46,000 nt of DNA. Origin: Adiantum capillus-veneris. Its lineage: Eukaryota > Streptophyta > Polypodiopsida > Polypodiales > Pteridaceae. Where the stretch lies: contig CM043952.1 of the NCBI GenBank assembly GCA_014529385.2, positions 159,187,557 to 159,233,556 of the forward strand. The letters run 5' to 3'. The number at the start of each line of letters is the position of its first letter. The first letter of the stretch is position 1. The position numbers and the translations under genes are program-made. Positions 31,431 through 42,046 of the stretch are shown one piece after another. The notes under the pieces were generated by a model that saw nothing but the letters and a program-made list of their open reading frames with translations, was not told the DNA's origin and made no database searches.

Positions 31431-33300
31431 TGCCCCCCTTCCTGATGTAGATTCTGTCCTCGGAAGCTATTGAGTTGAAGCTCGTTCGTCGAGGTGGAAG
31501 AGCATTTGATATGAATGTCCTTAGCCTTCTTCAGTCACTGCAAAATCAAACAACATTGGCACAGTAATTGTATTCTCATATAGAATTAAAGAGCATATGC
31601 AGTTGTAGGCAGACAATGTGATTGGTAACAGAATTTTAAACCATTTGTCAGCAATAAAGATTAAATTGCAATATAATCAAATGCATAAACAGATGTAAAG
31701 GTAAAAAATTAAACAAGTCTGGGGTCGCTAATTTAACGGTCTAAAGGCACTAGAGATCGACTATTAATACCATGGGTAAGCTTCTTAATTTTCTCTGGTC
31801 AATTAAGTTGTTTAATCGCGAGAGCCAAGTATTTCATGTTCGAGGGCTGACTAGAGGCTATAACTAGAAGACCTTATAGCTAAGCCATGATAAAAGAAAT
31901 TTCTCATGAAATCATCGCCTGACTGATTACCTTTTCTTTGACCCCCCAAAGTCTTTTCACAATGATTCAATTTTGATGTGTGTGCTTATTTTGTATGCCT
32001 TGGGTTTTTTGCTTTTCAAGGAAAAGCGCCCACACTAGGAACCTCTAGGGCTCTAGTACCATAGGCGATACATGTGAGTGAAGTACCAAATCAAGCTGAT
32101 ATTTCTCTTCCAAGTTAAGATTTTACATTGTGGCACTTTGATTTTTTGTTTGTTCGTTTTTCAGCATTTTAATTTTGTGATTTTGGGGGGTCATATAACA
32201 TTGTTACCCTCCCCAGGCTCATCACACTAGTAAACTCCCTTTATAATACTTAAGCTAAAGGTCAATAGGGACTAAGCCCACTAGAAAACCCTAGTACATT
32301 TCACACAATGCTGCATAAATCGGATTAAGAACCTAAGTAACCATTAATTATTAGGAAGGCATTCCCCATGGTATTAAGAGAAGATCTCTAACGCTTAGCT
32401 TGGTCAAACTAGCTTAGTCGGACTGCTTGATTTTTAAACCTAGACAAGTGATTATGACAAAAAATTACATTGAATTTAATGTTTGATACTAAGCAAATGC
32501 ACTGAATATTATGCTACCAATCACAATTAAAGCAGACAAACATGGATGCAAAAAGATAAGGGGCAATGTTAATGGACAAGAAACACCTGTTTGTGTTGAT
32601 GGTTGCGCTTGATTTGAAGTGTGAATGAGAGAAAGATCCCATGAAGGTCCAAATCCTAACCACAGCAACACGTTCCTGTACACACTAGGAAACACAAAGA
32701 ATACCTCTAGGAGGCATATCAGTGGGAAAAAGGACTTTGTAATCACTAAACTCTAAAACAAAAACACTCCTATCGTACTAATCTTACCTACCCTCCATCA
32801 CTCGAGTGATGAGGATCAAAGGTGTTTAATGACATAGGTCTTTGTTTCAGTGTACCGGATGTGAACGTGTAGGTCTGGGTCAATGTTTTGACTTTTATTG
32901 TGCATACTCGTTTGCTAATTGCTCTTGCTCTTTATTATTTTTGTTTTTTGTGAATATAAGGCTTTATATATACATTCCCTAAGATTGGTGATTGAGAGGT
33001 TAGGGAGGAAGGTTGAGAGGAGACTAAGTGAATGATGACTGTCAGCAAACATTCCCCCCTTCCTTGGGTAGATCATACCGTTTGAAATGTGCTTGTCACC
33101 CTTTGAAACCAATTGTTCCAGTTGGTACTAGGTGAGGATTTTTGCCATTAGTTTTCTATTACCTTAGGTGCCTCGTCGAGTTGCAAGGGTGGTAAGGTAC
33201 TCTCCCAGGATCGAACTTGAAGTGGTTCATCAGGTGATTCTTGAACACTGGGAGGTGTGGATTCCTTTGTAGCATCATGGAGGTTCACGTTGTGGAGAAG
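31431..33300 (-). other. long non-coding 3' region of the gag-protease element
   Basis: No domain was recognised. On the minus strand the terminal polypurine tract AGGAAGGGGGGCA sits at about 31431-31443 beside the LTR. A second, very similar tract, AAGGAAGGGGGGAATG, lies at about 33047-33064, with a TATATATAAAGCC box about 90 bases downstream of it. The rest is AT-rich. Confidence 0.55.
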
Positions 33301-33309
33301 CTTTTACCT

Positions 33310-33957
33310 CTATGGATGCATACATGAGGAGCTAGAAGCTTTATTCGTTTTTTCTATGGTTGAGTTGAGCAAAACAAGCCTGTCTCGCTTGGGAATCCAT
33401 ACTAGCTCCGGATCCGGTGTATAGCGTTCTGTGATTTTTCCTTTCCCATGATCTTTCATCGGCTTTGTCATCACAGGGTTTGACTCACATAGGTCAGGTG
33501 ACAGGTAAGAACACAATCTACGTTTTGGTACCCATATTTGATCATTTCCCTGATAGTAGCCTTGGGCTTCCAATAGTCGTTTAGGAATCCAACGCCATGT
33601 TTCCTTACATTTCTCGGGGCGAGTGGGACGTTTCTTAGAAGGCTTCTATTTTTTATCATCAGCCATGGTTGCTAAAGAAGATTTAGGGACCCACTTGTAT
33701 GTTTTCTTTGTTATATGAGGATGAGTCTTGTCAGAAGCTATATACATTGCTTCTAGCATATTTAAAGGTACGAGTGGTGGCATTTCATCGCCCTCAGGTG
33801 TTACCCAGGTTGTCCCCCTGTTTCCCCAAGTGTCTATGGTTGTTGCTAGGTGGACCCAATCCACATTGTCCGACTCAGTCATCCCAGGTAGTACATCCAT
33901 ATAAGGAGAATCTTCCCCAACATCGGTGTCCGCTTTACACGTGTAACAATACTGCAT
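33310..33957 (-). pseudogene. region with four W-(V/I)-P-K motifs after the protease
   Basis: Minus-strand frames give, in order, TYKWVPKSSLATM (about 33670-33710), TWRWIPKRLLEAQ (about 33570-33605), QIWVPKRRLCSYL (about 33510-33545) and LVWIPKRDRLVLL (about 33370-33410). The spacing is about 30-45 residues. The frames are shifted against each other. I do not recognise a named domain. Its place is where reverse transcriptase would be expected in a complete element. Confidence 0.55.
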
Positions 33958-34889
33958 AGGGCCGAGTGAATTGTGGTGTCAGATCTATGATCAATTATAA
34001 ACCTATTTTCTAGAGGATGTGCTCGACCAGTAACAAGATCCACTCGAATGACAGAATCTTGGAACTGCAAGTAGAGATGGTTTTTAGACCAGTCATGCAC
34101 CATTTTTGCTTCCCTCATGAAAGGACTTCTTAAGATCATCTATGAGGCCATAGTGTGTTTGGAGAAATCCATAACAATGAAGGTAATCCTTATTTTATGT
34201 CCAAAGACCTTGATCTTGAGATCTTCTAGCATCCCAATAGGTTTAACAATAGACCCAATGGCCATCTTCACTACTATGGTTGTGGTCGCAAGGTGAGGTC
34301 TTCCCATAGTTTCCTAGCAATTTTTAGTCATAATGCTAACCCCAACGCCACCATCAAGGATTCCCTTCACACTTAATCCCTTACTAGTGATTGGTATGGT
34401 TGCATTGGATTCATCACCCTCAAAGTATTGTCCCAAGTTGTTAACAAGTATTTCTATAACAAGGTTGTCATCTAGGTTGGGTTGTGGATCTAAGTGTTCC
34501 TCCTCTATTGGCATCTCCCCAGCTCCATCCATTTGTGCAAATTGTGCAGCCCAAACTTTAGTTCTCCATTCATCACACTCAAAGTATTGTCCCAAGTTGT
34601 TAACAGGTATTTCTATAACAAGATTGTCATCTAGGTTGGGTTGTGGATCTAAGTGTTCCTCCTCTATTGGCATCTCCCCAGCTCCATCCATTTGTGCAAA
34701 TTGTGGTAGCCCAAACTTTAGTTCACCATTGAGGAAGGCTCGAAGAGCTGATACTAGCTTAGGGTCTTTATATAGTTTGGACACGATGGTGGTTCTAACT
34801 TCTGAAGACATGAAATCCATCAATTTGGCAATGTTTAACGGCACCTTTTGGCCTTGAGTCCCTTGACGTGGGGAAGATGGGATCTCCAT
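33879..34889 (-). pseudogene. retroviral-type aspartic protease region
   Basis: One frame with two internal stops (34314-34316 and about 34140). After a duplicated acidic segment comes VKGILDGGVGVSIMTKNC, where plant Ty3/gypsy proteases have (L/I)DGGS..N(I/V)M. Then follow KPIGMLEDLKIKVFGHKIRI and TFIVMDF. At 34080-34139 comes RSPFMREAKMVHDW, the counterpart of the LGRPWL..AKV..DW block of Tat/Ogre-type proteases. The order is complete for a protease domain but the stops inactivate it. Confidence 0.75.
34410..34727 (-). repeat. 159-bp in-frame tandem duplication in the protease frame
   Basis: Two copies at 159-bp offset (for example CTAGGTTGGG at 34472 and 34631). They encode a 53-residue repeat beginning QFAQMDGAGEMPIEEEHLDP and ending NNLGQYFE. 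The copies are nearly identical, so the duplication is recent. Confidence 0.9.
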
Positions 34890-36258
34890 TTTTCGATAGG
34901 ATCAAGTAGTCCCTCTGTAAACATTCTTTCCATCAAGAAGTGAGTACGCCCACTTTCCCATGACTTTAAGTCACTTTCTTCTTGGATGAAACTAGGTATG
35001 GCTAAGGGTCTATGGACTTGGTGAGGTTGTTGTTGCGTACGGAACGCGGTGTTTGTAATCTGGATCTGCCTAGGTGTTGGTTCTAGATCCCGTTGGGTAT
35101 CTTCTACCAAAATCCTTAATTGCTTGACTCGCTCAATCTCCTCTGTAGGGTTTTGGATAAGTTCCTATCTTCTTCTTGGATCCTGGCCATTGTGGCTCAT
35201 GAAGATCTTCTTTGTTGGTTTCTATCTTACTGGTCATTTTGGTCTCCATGGTTTCACCTGAATCAGAATCCTCTTCAGCGTCGTTCATATATACAGGGTC
35301 GTCACCAGTCCCTATGTTGGTCTTTGAACTGGGGTCTGACTTCTGCTTTTTGCGATCTCTTCCTTCGTGTTTTCTTCTTTTTATGAGATTGGGCAATTGA
35401 TGCTGTGTCTCTTTCCTCAAGAATAAAATTTTGTTTTTGGAGCATCGATCGTGTGAGTACATTTACTGGTACCACAGGTGTACTTTGTGATGGCTCCTCG
35501 GTAACTTCAATCGAGTTTAATGGCGTGATCTTCGGTGCATTTGGATTATTTGGACATTGGGCAATCAAATGATCTATGCCACATCGATTACACATGAGTA
35601 TCGGCATTGTAGACGTGCTCGCTTGATTGGTTTGCATTAGTGTGGCGTTCTTTTGTAGCCTAATAGGACACTCGGCTACACGATGTGGACCTCCACACTC
35701 ATAGCATTGAAGAGGTGGTCTCTTAGCAGTGTAATTGATATTTTGGCCTCTTGCCGCAAGAGCAGCTACTTGATATACAGGTCTAACTTGTCCCCAATAG
35801 TCCTCCATGTAGTATTGTGGACTTTCTTCAAGCACATCCATCCCATAGGCAATATTAGGATCTATATCTTCCTCACAGCCTTCCAAACAAGCAATAGATG
35901 ACTCACAACCCACTTGATTCACTGAAGTGATTCTCGGATGTGGTGGTTGCAATCCTAGCACTAGAGGTGGTAAAGGTGTTGTTTGAACAATATTTTGGGC
36001 CCTAGGGACCATGTGTTGTGCTGTTTGTTCAAGAGGTGGGGCCGACATCAATGCAGGCACTCGAGGTGTGTCTGTCCATGCTAAGGTTGGTCTATTGGCC
36101 ATCGCGCGCTTAAATACTATGTAGTCCTTAGCTTGATGACCATACCTTCCACAGGCATTGCAATTCCCATTGAATTTTACTCTAAAAGTAGGGCATTCAC
36201 TGGTACTATGCGGTCCATAGCATACTGAGCACCATTGTTGCTCCCTTCTTGGATACAT
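34835..36258 (-). pseudogene. zinc-knuckle region and linker of the gag-protease element
   Basis: Frame 35302-36258 has four knuckle-like motifs: CSVCYGPHSTSEC, CNACGRYGHQAKDY, CYECGGPHRVAEC and CNRCGIDHLIAQC. Three use C-X2-C-X3-H-X4-C, one residue shorter than the canonical CCHC knuckle. The second has normal spacing but its last Cys is Tyr. A Lys/Arg-rich and acidic linker follows (35462-35133), then another frame (35110-34835) leading into the protease. Such knuckles bind the element's RNA during packaging. Confidence 0.75.
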
Positions 36259-38538
36259 ATGATTGTTTTGCGGAGCACGATTGTCTTAAGACTCTCTTGA
36301 ATAGCCTTGGTGAGATCTGCTAAAGTCATCTCATATATCTTTGGCTCCTTAGCAATAGGCTTTAAGGTCATTGGTTGATGCCCTGATTCTTGAGAGCTAA
36401 TAGATTTAGGCTCAACAGACACTCTTTCTCCTTGAATCATTAAATTATCCTCCAATTGGATCGCATTGGTGGTGACAGCTTCCCAAGTGGTGATACCTCT
36501 AATGACTAGGCCATTGTAGATATAATCCCCTAATGAATCTATCAAGCAGTTGATTATTATTGAAGCGCTCATTTGGATTACAACGAGAATTCAAATGCTT
36601 CAAGCGACTAATAAAGTCTCTCACCGACTCTCCTTCCTCTCGTTGGGCTTTCTGGAGCTGAGAGGCTACACCCCAAAGCACTCCCTCTCGTATGTATTCT
36701 TTCAAGAACAGTCTCCTAAGAGTAGGGTAAATCGTTTTTTCTTCCACCCTTAGGGTTCTATACCAATCCCCTTCCTTCCCACTTAAGGTTAGGCTTAAAG
36801 CATTACTCTTATGTAGGTCATTATGTTCTCCTAGAGAATCGCATAGTTGTTCAAACACTTCGATATGCTTTCTCACATCCCCGTCTCCACTAAATTTTTG
36901 TGTGAGCTTGGCTATTTTTACTGCCTTACTTCTAGGCTCTCTATCAGGCATGTTACGCATATTCTCAGCAATAGATCGACCAATAGCTTGAGCAAATGTT
37001 GCCAAGTCACCTAAGTGAGCAGGCACCGTGGGTGAAGGTGCTCCAAAGACAACATGTGGAGTAGGTATTGGCATTGGGCTTGGCGCATAGGAAGCCCTTG
37101 GGTTCCACGTTTGGTACGGTGTTGTGCCATGTGGTGGTCCATAGTTCATATGGGTGGCCCTAGGCATAGTAGACGTCGGATGTGACATGCTAATGCTAGT
37201 CGGTATAGTCCCATGAAAATAAGAGCTTGGGTGTTGTGGTTGTGGAGCATAGGTAGTTGAAAGAAACAATGGGAGGGGTAGGGACTACATGAGTGCGATG
37301 ACCCATAGGTGTATACAATTGGTACACACTTGTAGGTATTGTTGCAGGCATTGAGCTACCATGTAGCGGTGCTTTACTAACAAATGAGGTCCATGGCGTG
37401 TTTCTCGGCATGCCCATCATTGGGGTAGGCATGGTAGCTGTGGTGTCATCAAGGGAAAGATGAGCTAGACTTGGAAAGGTGAAGCTATCACTTGTGGACT
37501 CAGATTGCACCGAGACCCCTGGAGAAACAACATATGGAGGATCCATCGGACTTACCGAGGGAGTCTCCATTTGCGATAAGGTCGGTTGTTTAGTCTTTCC
37601 TGTATCCAAGAATCTCATGAGACCCATTGAAGGCATGTTGATCCCCTTGTTCTGTCTCTCTAACTCAATCACCCTATGGATGACCTCACAAACTCTTTGT
37701 TGTTGATCCTCCACATTAGTAGCACCCATTGTGGATTGTAGGACATCTAACCAACCCACGTGATAGGTGTGACCTGTGTATAGGTCGGTCAAAGTTTTCA
37801 TTTGTAGTTCGTACTCCCAGTTCTCATTTAAGAACACTCCATCTAGGATTGAGGTGCTAGGGGTGTCCTTGAGCTAGATGCAATGTTGCTTTCTAGGGGT
37901 TGGTCCTTAGCAGTTGCTAAGTCAGGAGCACTCGATTTCTCTCTTAGCAAGGATATTGACATAGGGGCTTTTGCTTTTAACTCTCTTCGTTGCTCCGCCT
38001 TGGGTAAGCTCTCAATTTCCTTTTCCCTCGCTGCAAGGATATATCGCTCAACCTTTTGCACTTCGGCAAGGCTTCTACCATCGGATAATATGACCTCGGA
38101 GGGGAATAGCTCTGAAGAGTCAGGAGGTGCAGTGAATGAAGTATTCACATGCACATTCTCTAAGGGCATAGGGTCTACATTGGTCATGAATGGAGAATTT
38201 ACTTCTCCACCCCCCTCATTTAACTCATTAGCTCCATGTTCGGAGCGAGTGGCTCTACTAAAAGTTTCCTTCAAGCGGCTAAGCACGCTCGGCCCAAACC
38301 GTGGGCCCATGGCATGCATGTCTTGGCTTGAGCTATCGGGATTAGGCATTGGGAAACCCTCCATGACGTTGTAGTCAGAGGAAGAGTCACTAGCGGCTAT
38401 GTTCGGGTCTTGGTTTGTACTACCTTGGGTCCCCGCCGAGGGCCTGGAACCTAAGGTAGGTGGATATTGAGAACTCGCGTAAGTCAAAATTCTCTCTAGT
38501 TGCTCCGTCACTAGCACACAACCAGAGCGTAGATGCAT
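36177..38538 (-). pseudogene. gag of the gag-protease element
   Basis: Begins near ATG 38538 (MHLRSG). Successive frames 38538-37843, 37837-37196, 37269-36499 and 36572-36177 are shifted against each other, so at least three frameshifts exist. The core is in 37269-36499: KFSGDGDVRKHIEVFEQLCD, then GDWYRTL, RRLFLKEYI and RDFISRLKHLNSRC. This is the Retrotrans_gag order. The long N-terminal extension is Pro/Ser/Thr-rich. Confidence 0.8.
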
Positions 38539-39260
38539 GTGCCTTTGGCACCCTACAAGCGTTGGCGAATAACCTCGAAGGTTAACCGCTTACTTTTATA
38601 GGCGTCCGTTTCACTCGTTTTTTTAATATTTTTTAATGTTTTTTGAATGATCGATTTTTTTGATTAAAGTGTATGATAGCTTAAAACGAGCGTATCACTC
38701 AGAGGGTCGTGGTGTGCTTTACAGCACAACGTTAGGTCACCTAAAGCTCCGTTGGTCCTCAAAAAATCGATTTTTAGCTACGTGTGAAGCTAAAAGTCGT
38801 AATTTTAAAAAGGCGACTGAGGCCTAAGGTTGAGCGTGAGCTTGGGCTTGGGTCTGGGAGATATTTCCGATCCCGGTCCTACCTTTAATTTTTTTTTAAT
38901 TTTTTTTAAAAAAAGGATAAGGTCGCCGTGGCCTGCGCGAGAGTACACACACACACTCTATCTACCTACTTCCAATTAATACACCTGCTGTTACACACTA
39001 ACACACTCTATTAGCTCTCACAGATCTACTACTCTTACTTACTGTACATTACATTACACAGAACTAACAACCTTAATACTAACACCTTACACAGAGAAAA
39101 AAACACAGTACGTTTGAAAACTCCATTAACAAAAAAAATACACAGTAGTAACACAAAATCCTTCTTCTCAACACACACACCCTCCTTCCTTACCTTTCCT
39201 ACAATTGAAATTGCACCACAAAAGAATCACAGAGTTCCATTCAAGCTTAGTGTCTGGCAT
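38539..39260 (-). other. 5' untranslated leader of the gag-protease element
   Basis: Non-coding between the primer site and the gag start. It contains T-rich runs and, at 38940-39120, many short ACAC/TTACT repeats. Confidence 0.6.
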
Positions 39261-39282
39261 TCCCCGGCAACGGCGCAAAAAA
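39261..39282 (-). other. primer binding site, tRNA-Asp type
   Basis: The minus strand after the LTR reads TTTTTTGCGCCGTTGCCGGG and onward. The GCGCCGTTGCCGGGGA core is complementary to the 3' end of plant tRNA-Asp and is characteristic of Tat/Athila-type Ty3/gypsy elements. Confidence 0.75.
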
Positions 39283-39541
39283 TGTGCGCGTATGTCGCAC
39301 GTGTCAATGCAAGGAACTTGCCGATACACTGTGTGCGAGCCACAAATGGCTCCAAGCACACAACAAGCCTAAACTAGTAAGCTCAAAGAAGGCGATGGTG
39401 TGTCACTCACCGCTCTACGCTTGCTTTCGTGGAGGATTCCTCGCCGCGAAGAAGAGGGAGACGCCGCTATGCCACGCTCAACCGCCTCACCGTCGTCGTG
39501 CCGCGGCAATGCTCGATCGCACACACACACTCTCTCTCTCT

Positions 39542-39578
<37 letters not shown>

Positions 39579-39873
39579 GGAGATGAAGAAGAAGAAGACG
39601 GAGATGGAGCAAGAGCACTCTTCAATTGCACAAATGAGAGAATGAGTGAATTTTAGGTTTAGTTGACTTTTATATGAGCTCTCCCCATTCACACTTGGGC
39701 GCCCATGCTTAGCCAACTAATCCCTTGAATGTTCTAGTTAGAGCGCGTCTCTCATCGACGATCACTCTTACCCTTTTCTTATTGGACCGACAAGCCCGGT
39801 ACCTGACTCTACAAGTAAATAATACAACGTCCGTCGTAGGTGATAGGGTGTCCGTGAGCCGTGAGGGTTAACA
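39283..39873 (-). repeat. 5' LTR of the gag-protease element (591 bp)
   Basis: Matches 30825-31430 along its length. It has shorter CT and longer CA repeats and an extra CCGTGAG heptamer near its high-coordinate end. Confidence 0.92.
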
Positions 39874-39878
39874 CCCTT

Positions 39879-40817
39879 GAAGATGTAGTAGGATAGAATG
39901 GCTTCACCAATTGCATTAACACAACATAACATTGTCATCCACTCACGGGAATCACATGTAATGCCATAGACAACCTTAGATCCCTTCTTTGCAAGCACTT
40001 TCATTCCCTTGTCTCGGGAACCTTGAAAGCCCGTTTTGTCTGCATTCCAAATATTAGAGGATGGATAATTATGCTGCATATACATCTTTTGTAGGTTGTC
40101 ATGAAGTGATTTGACAATTTCTGGTATGAACCTTGTTGCTCTTGACTAGTGCAAGCCCTCCGAAACTTTGAACACAAGATTTGGATGTCGCTTGCGAAAA
40201 CAATCCCACCAACTTTTTCCCGGGATTTCGTTGGAAAATAATGTATGCCTCATTTGAAAAAGTTCGGTGACCTTGAGTTTGACATCTAAAACAGAAACAC
40301 CATGACCCACATCGCATGTTAGGAAAATCCAATTCAGTAAAGCTTCTTCCTCTTTGGGTTCGAGCTGTGTTGGGGGCCCCTTCTTCTTCTTTTTGGTTCT
40401 TCCTTCCTCACAATTGAAAATTGTTGCTCTATTGATGCCAAATTGTAGGGAGCATTTATGCAACGAGAGGCCATTTTCTTGATCTTGAAGCGCCTTCACC
40501 ATGTCTTCTTTTGTCCATGATCGTTCTATGCTTTTCTTGCTCTTTCTTGGTGTTGGTGGTGAGACTTCTTCACCTTCAAGGACTAATGCATTTATAATTG
40601 GTGTGTTGGGATTCTTTTAAGGTTTTGACTGCGGGAAAGTGGGTTTAGCTTGCATGGCAAGTGGAGGATTTCTTCTTACTACTCTTTTGCACTTTGAAGA
40701 AGGTTTTGGTTTTGATGATAACAATCTCTCTTCATTGTTGTTTGCTAGCTCCATCAATGAAGAAGCTACATTTATGCATTGCTTCAAGGGTGTGAATCTT
40801 ACTTCTTTTTGCAGGTG
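39879..40817 (-). pseudogene. pogo-like transposase, N-terminal half (HTH domains, first catalytic Asp)
   Basis: One minus-strand frame runs with only two stops (TAA 40617-40619, TAG 40146-40148), so it is recently inactivated. A basic N-terminal part (SKCKRVVRRNPP) is followed by RSWTKEDMVKALQ and NGLSLHKCSLQFGINRATIF, a Psq-type helix-turn-helix. A CENP-B-type second helix-turn-helix contains LEPKEEEALLNWI and SWWDCFRKRHPNL. The first catalytic Asp is in SSNIWNADKTGFQGSRDKG (codon about 40038-40040). The frame runs into the LTR element at YYIFKG and resumes at SCITSNYIQQREPGAP beside 30819. A possible upstream exon lies at 41144-41377 (Pro/Lys-rich), without proof. Confidence 0.82.
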
Positions 40818-42046
40818 TTTCTAGGCTGATTTGATAATGATGGATTTGCTCTTTTGCTAGAAACTGTGAAGCCAGTTACCCTGCTGCTCTTTGCTCTTTT
40901 CTTGCTCGCTTTTTTATCTTGAATTTTCTTGGCCATTTTATACCTGGATGTAAGATGTAGTCATGAAATTAAACCTGGTTGGCATAGCTGTGCACTGAAA
41001 TGTGTGGATTATATAAATAGAAGATTATAACAATGTTGAAATGTGGAAAAAACTGTTTGCATTGGGTTTGACAAATAAACTATTGTAAACATTTTGATTG
41101 TGAGAAAAAAGATTCGTTTATCTCTGGATTAGACAATCAGCCACTAATGTGCAATATCTTCAAGAAGTTTTGAGTACTCCCTCACTGAGAACTTTCTTTT
41201 GGGTGTTGGTTTCGAAGGGCTATTCTCTGGAGTATATTCTTGCTTTTGAGGTTGTATGGATGGAGTTTGGATCTTTGGAGAAATGAAAGGAGGCTTTTTG
41301 CGTGGGATTTTGCACATGAAAATGGAAATTACATGCACTTTACCACAGCAACAAACTCTGCCGCCATGCTTGTGCAATAGTAGAGATGTACATAGAAGAC
41401 CTTCCAGCTGAGGATGTCTTTATATCAAGCAAGCTTTACATTCACAGGGAGCAAGGCTAGCCATGAGCTGTCACAAGTTGCATCTCTGTGGCGGAAAGTC
41501 TTTGGGTGTAAGCTTTATTTAGCAGTTTCTTTGTGGTTGTGGATGAATGTGAATGTGCAGGTTGTGAAGAATGAAGTTTTTACCAAGCTGAGTGTAGCAT
41601 TATTGAACTGTTTGTGTGTGTTTGGATGCAAGATTGTTGTGAGGGATGTTGTTAACTTGAATCTGACAATGAAGGGAAGTGGGTATGTAGGAAGGTGAAA
41701 ATGCGTTCTGTATTTGTTCACGTGTCTCTTTGTCCGTGTTTTCATGATTACTGATAGTGGGAGTTATTTACAGGTCGTGGGCATTATTCTCCAGATTGTG
41801 GACGTCTTGGAGGGAAAAGCTGGCCCAGTGCAATGATGGTCGTGAGCTAGATAGCAGCCAAAGCAACTCGTAAGGTGCTTGGGTTATGCGCCAATTAGGA
41901 GAAAAGACTTTTTCAAATGTTTTCATTTTTCCACGTTGTAAAGTTGTTCACGTTTTGGGAATAAAATTGTTTTTAACACACCTTTGGTAGTCTCTAAAAA
42001 ATGTCTCATTGTTGGACCCCATCCACCTTTTGGCTCCTTTACCCTA
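40818..42046. other. 5' region of the pogo-like transposon with its second TIR
   Basis: Probably promoter and leader of the transposase gene. The last 17 bases (42030-42046) are the inverted TAGGGTAAAGGAGCCAA terminus. The minus-strand frame 41144-41377 has a Pro/Lys/Ser-rich end (SKPTPKRKFSVREYSKLLED) and may be an upstream exon. I could not find a phase-consistent junction. Confidence 0.4.

Larger units (their letters stand above)
30825..39873 (-). mobile_element. gag-protease LTR retrotransposon without RT or integrase (Tat/Athila-like primer site)
   Basis: It is 9,049 bp long with LTRs 30825-31430 and 39283-39873, CCCTT duplications on both sides and a tRNA-Asp-type primer site below 39283. 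Minus-strand frames from 38538 down give gag, a zinc-knuckle region, a linker, an aspartic protease and an unusual W-P-K repeat region. No reverse transcriptase, RNase H or integrase motif is found in the remaining 31.4-33.3 kb. It therefore depended on another element's enzymes. The LTRs differ by about 16 substitutions plus microsatellite length changes (by eye). Confidence 0.88.
27184..42046 (-). mobile_element. pogo-like (Tc1/mariner superfamily) transposon, split by an LTR element
   Basis: Terminal inverted repeats TAGGGTAAAGGGGCCAA (27184) and TAGGGTAAAGGAGCCAA (inverted, ending 42046) differ at one of 17 positions and have TA at both ends. The transposase gene on the minus strand occupies about 29310-30819 plus 39879-40817. 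The 9,049-bp LTR element and its 5-bp duplication separate the two halves. Without it the transposon is about 5.8 kb. It also contains a serine carboxypeptidase-like pseudogene between the transposase 3' end and the low-coordinate terminus. Confidence 0.78.

Noticed and set aside
34333-34857. 174-codon plus-strand frame
   Set aside because: It is the antisense shadow of the protease frame and carries the same 159-bp duplication.
30825-39873. Endogenous pararetrovirus (caulimovirid)
   Set aside because: Zinc knuckles and protease occur in both, but two LTRs, target duplications and a tRNA-Asp primer site show an LTR retrotransposon. No movement or coat protein signature was seen.
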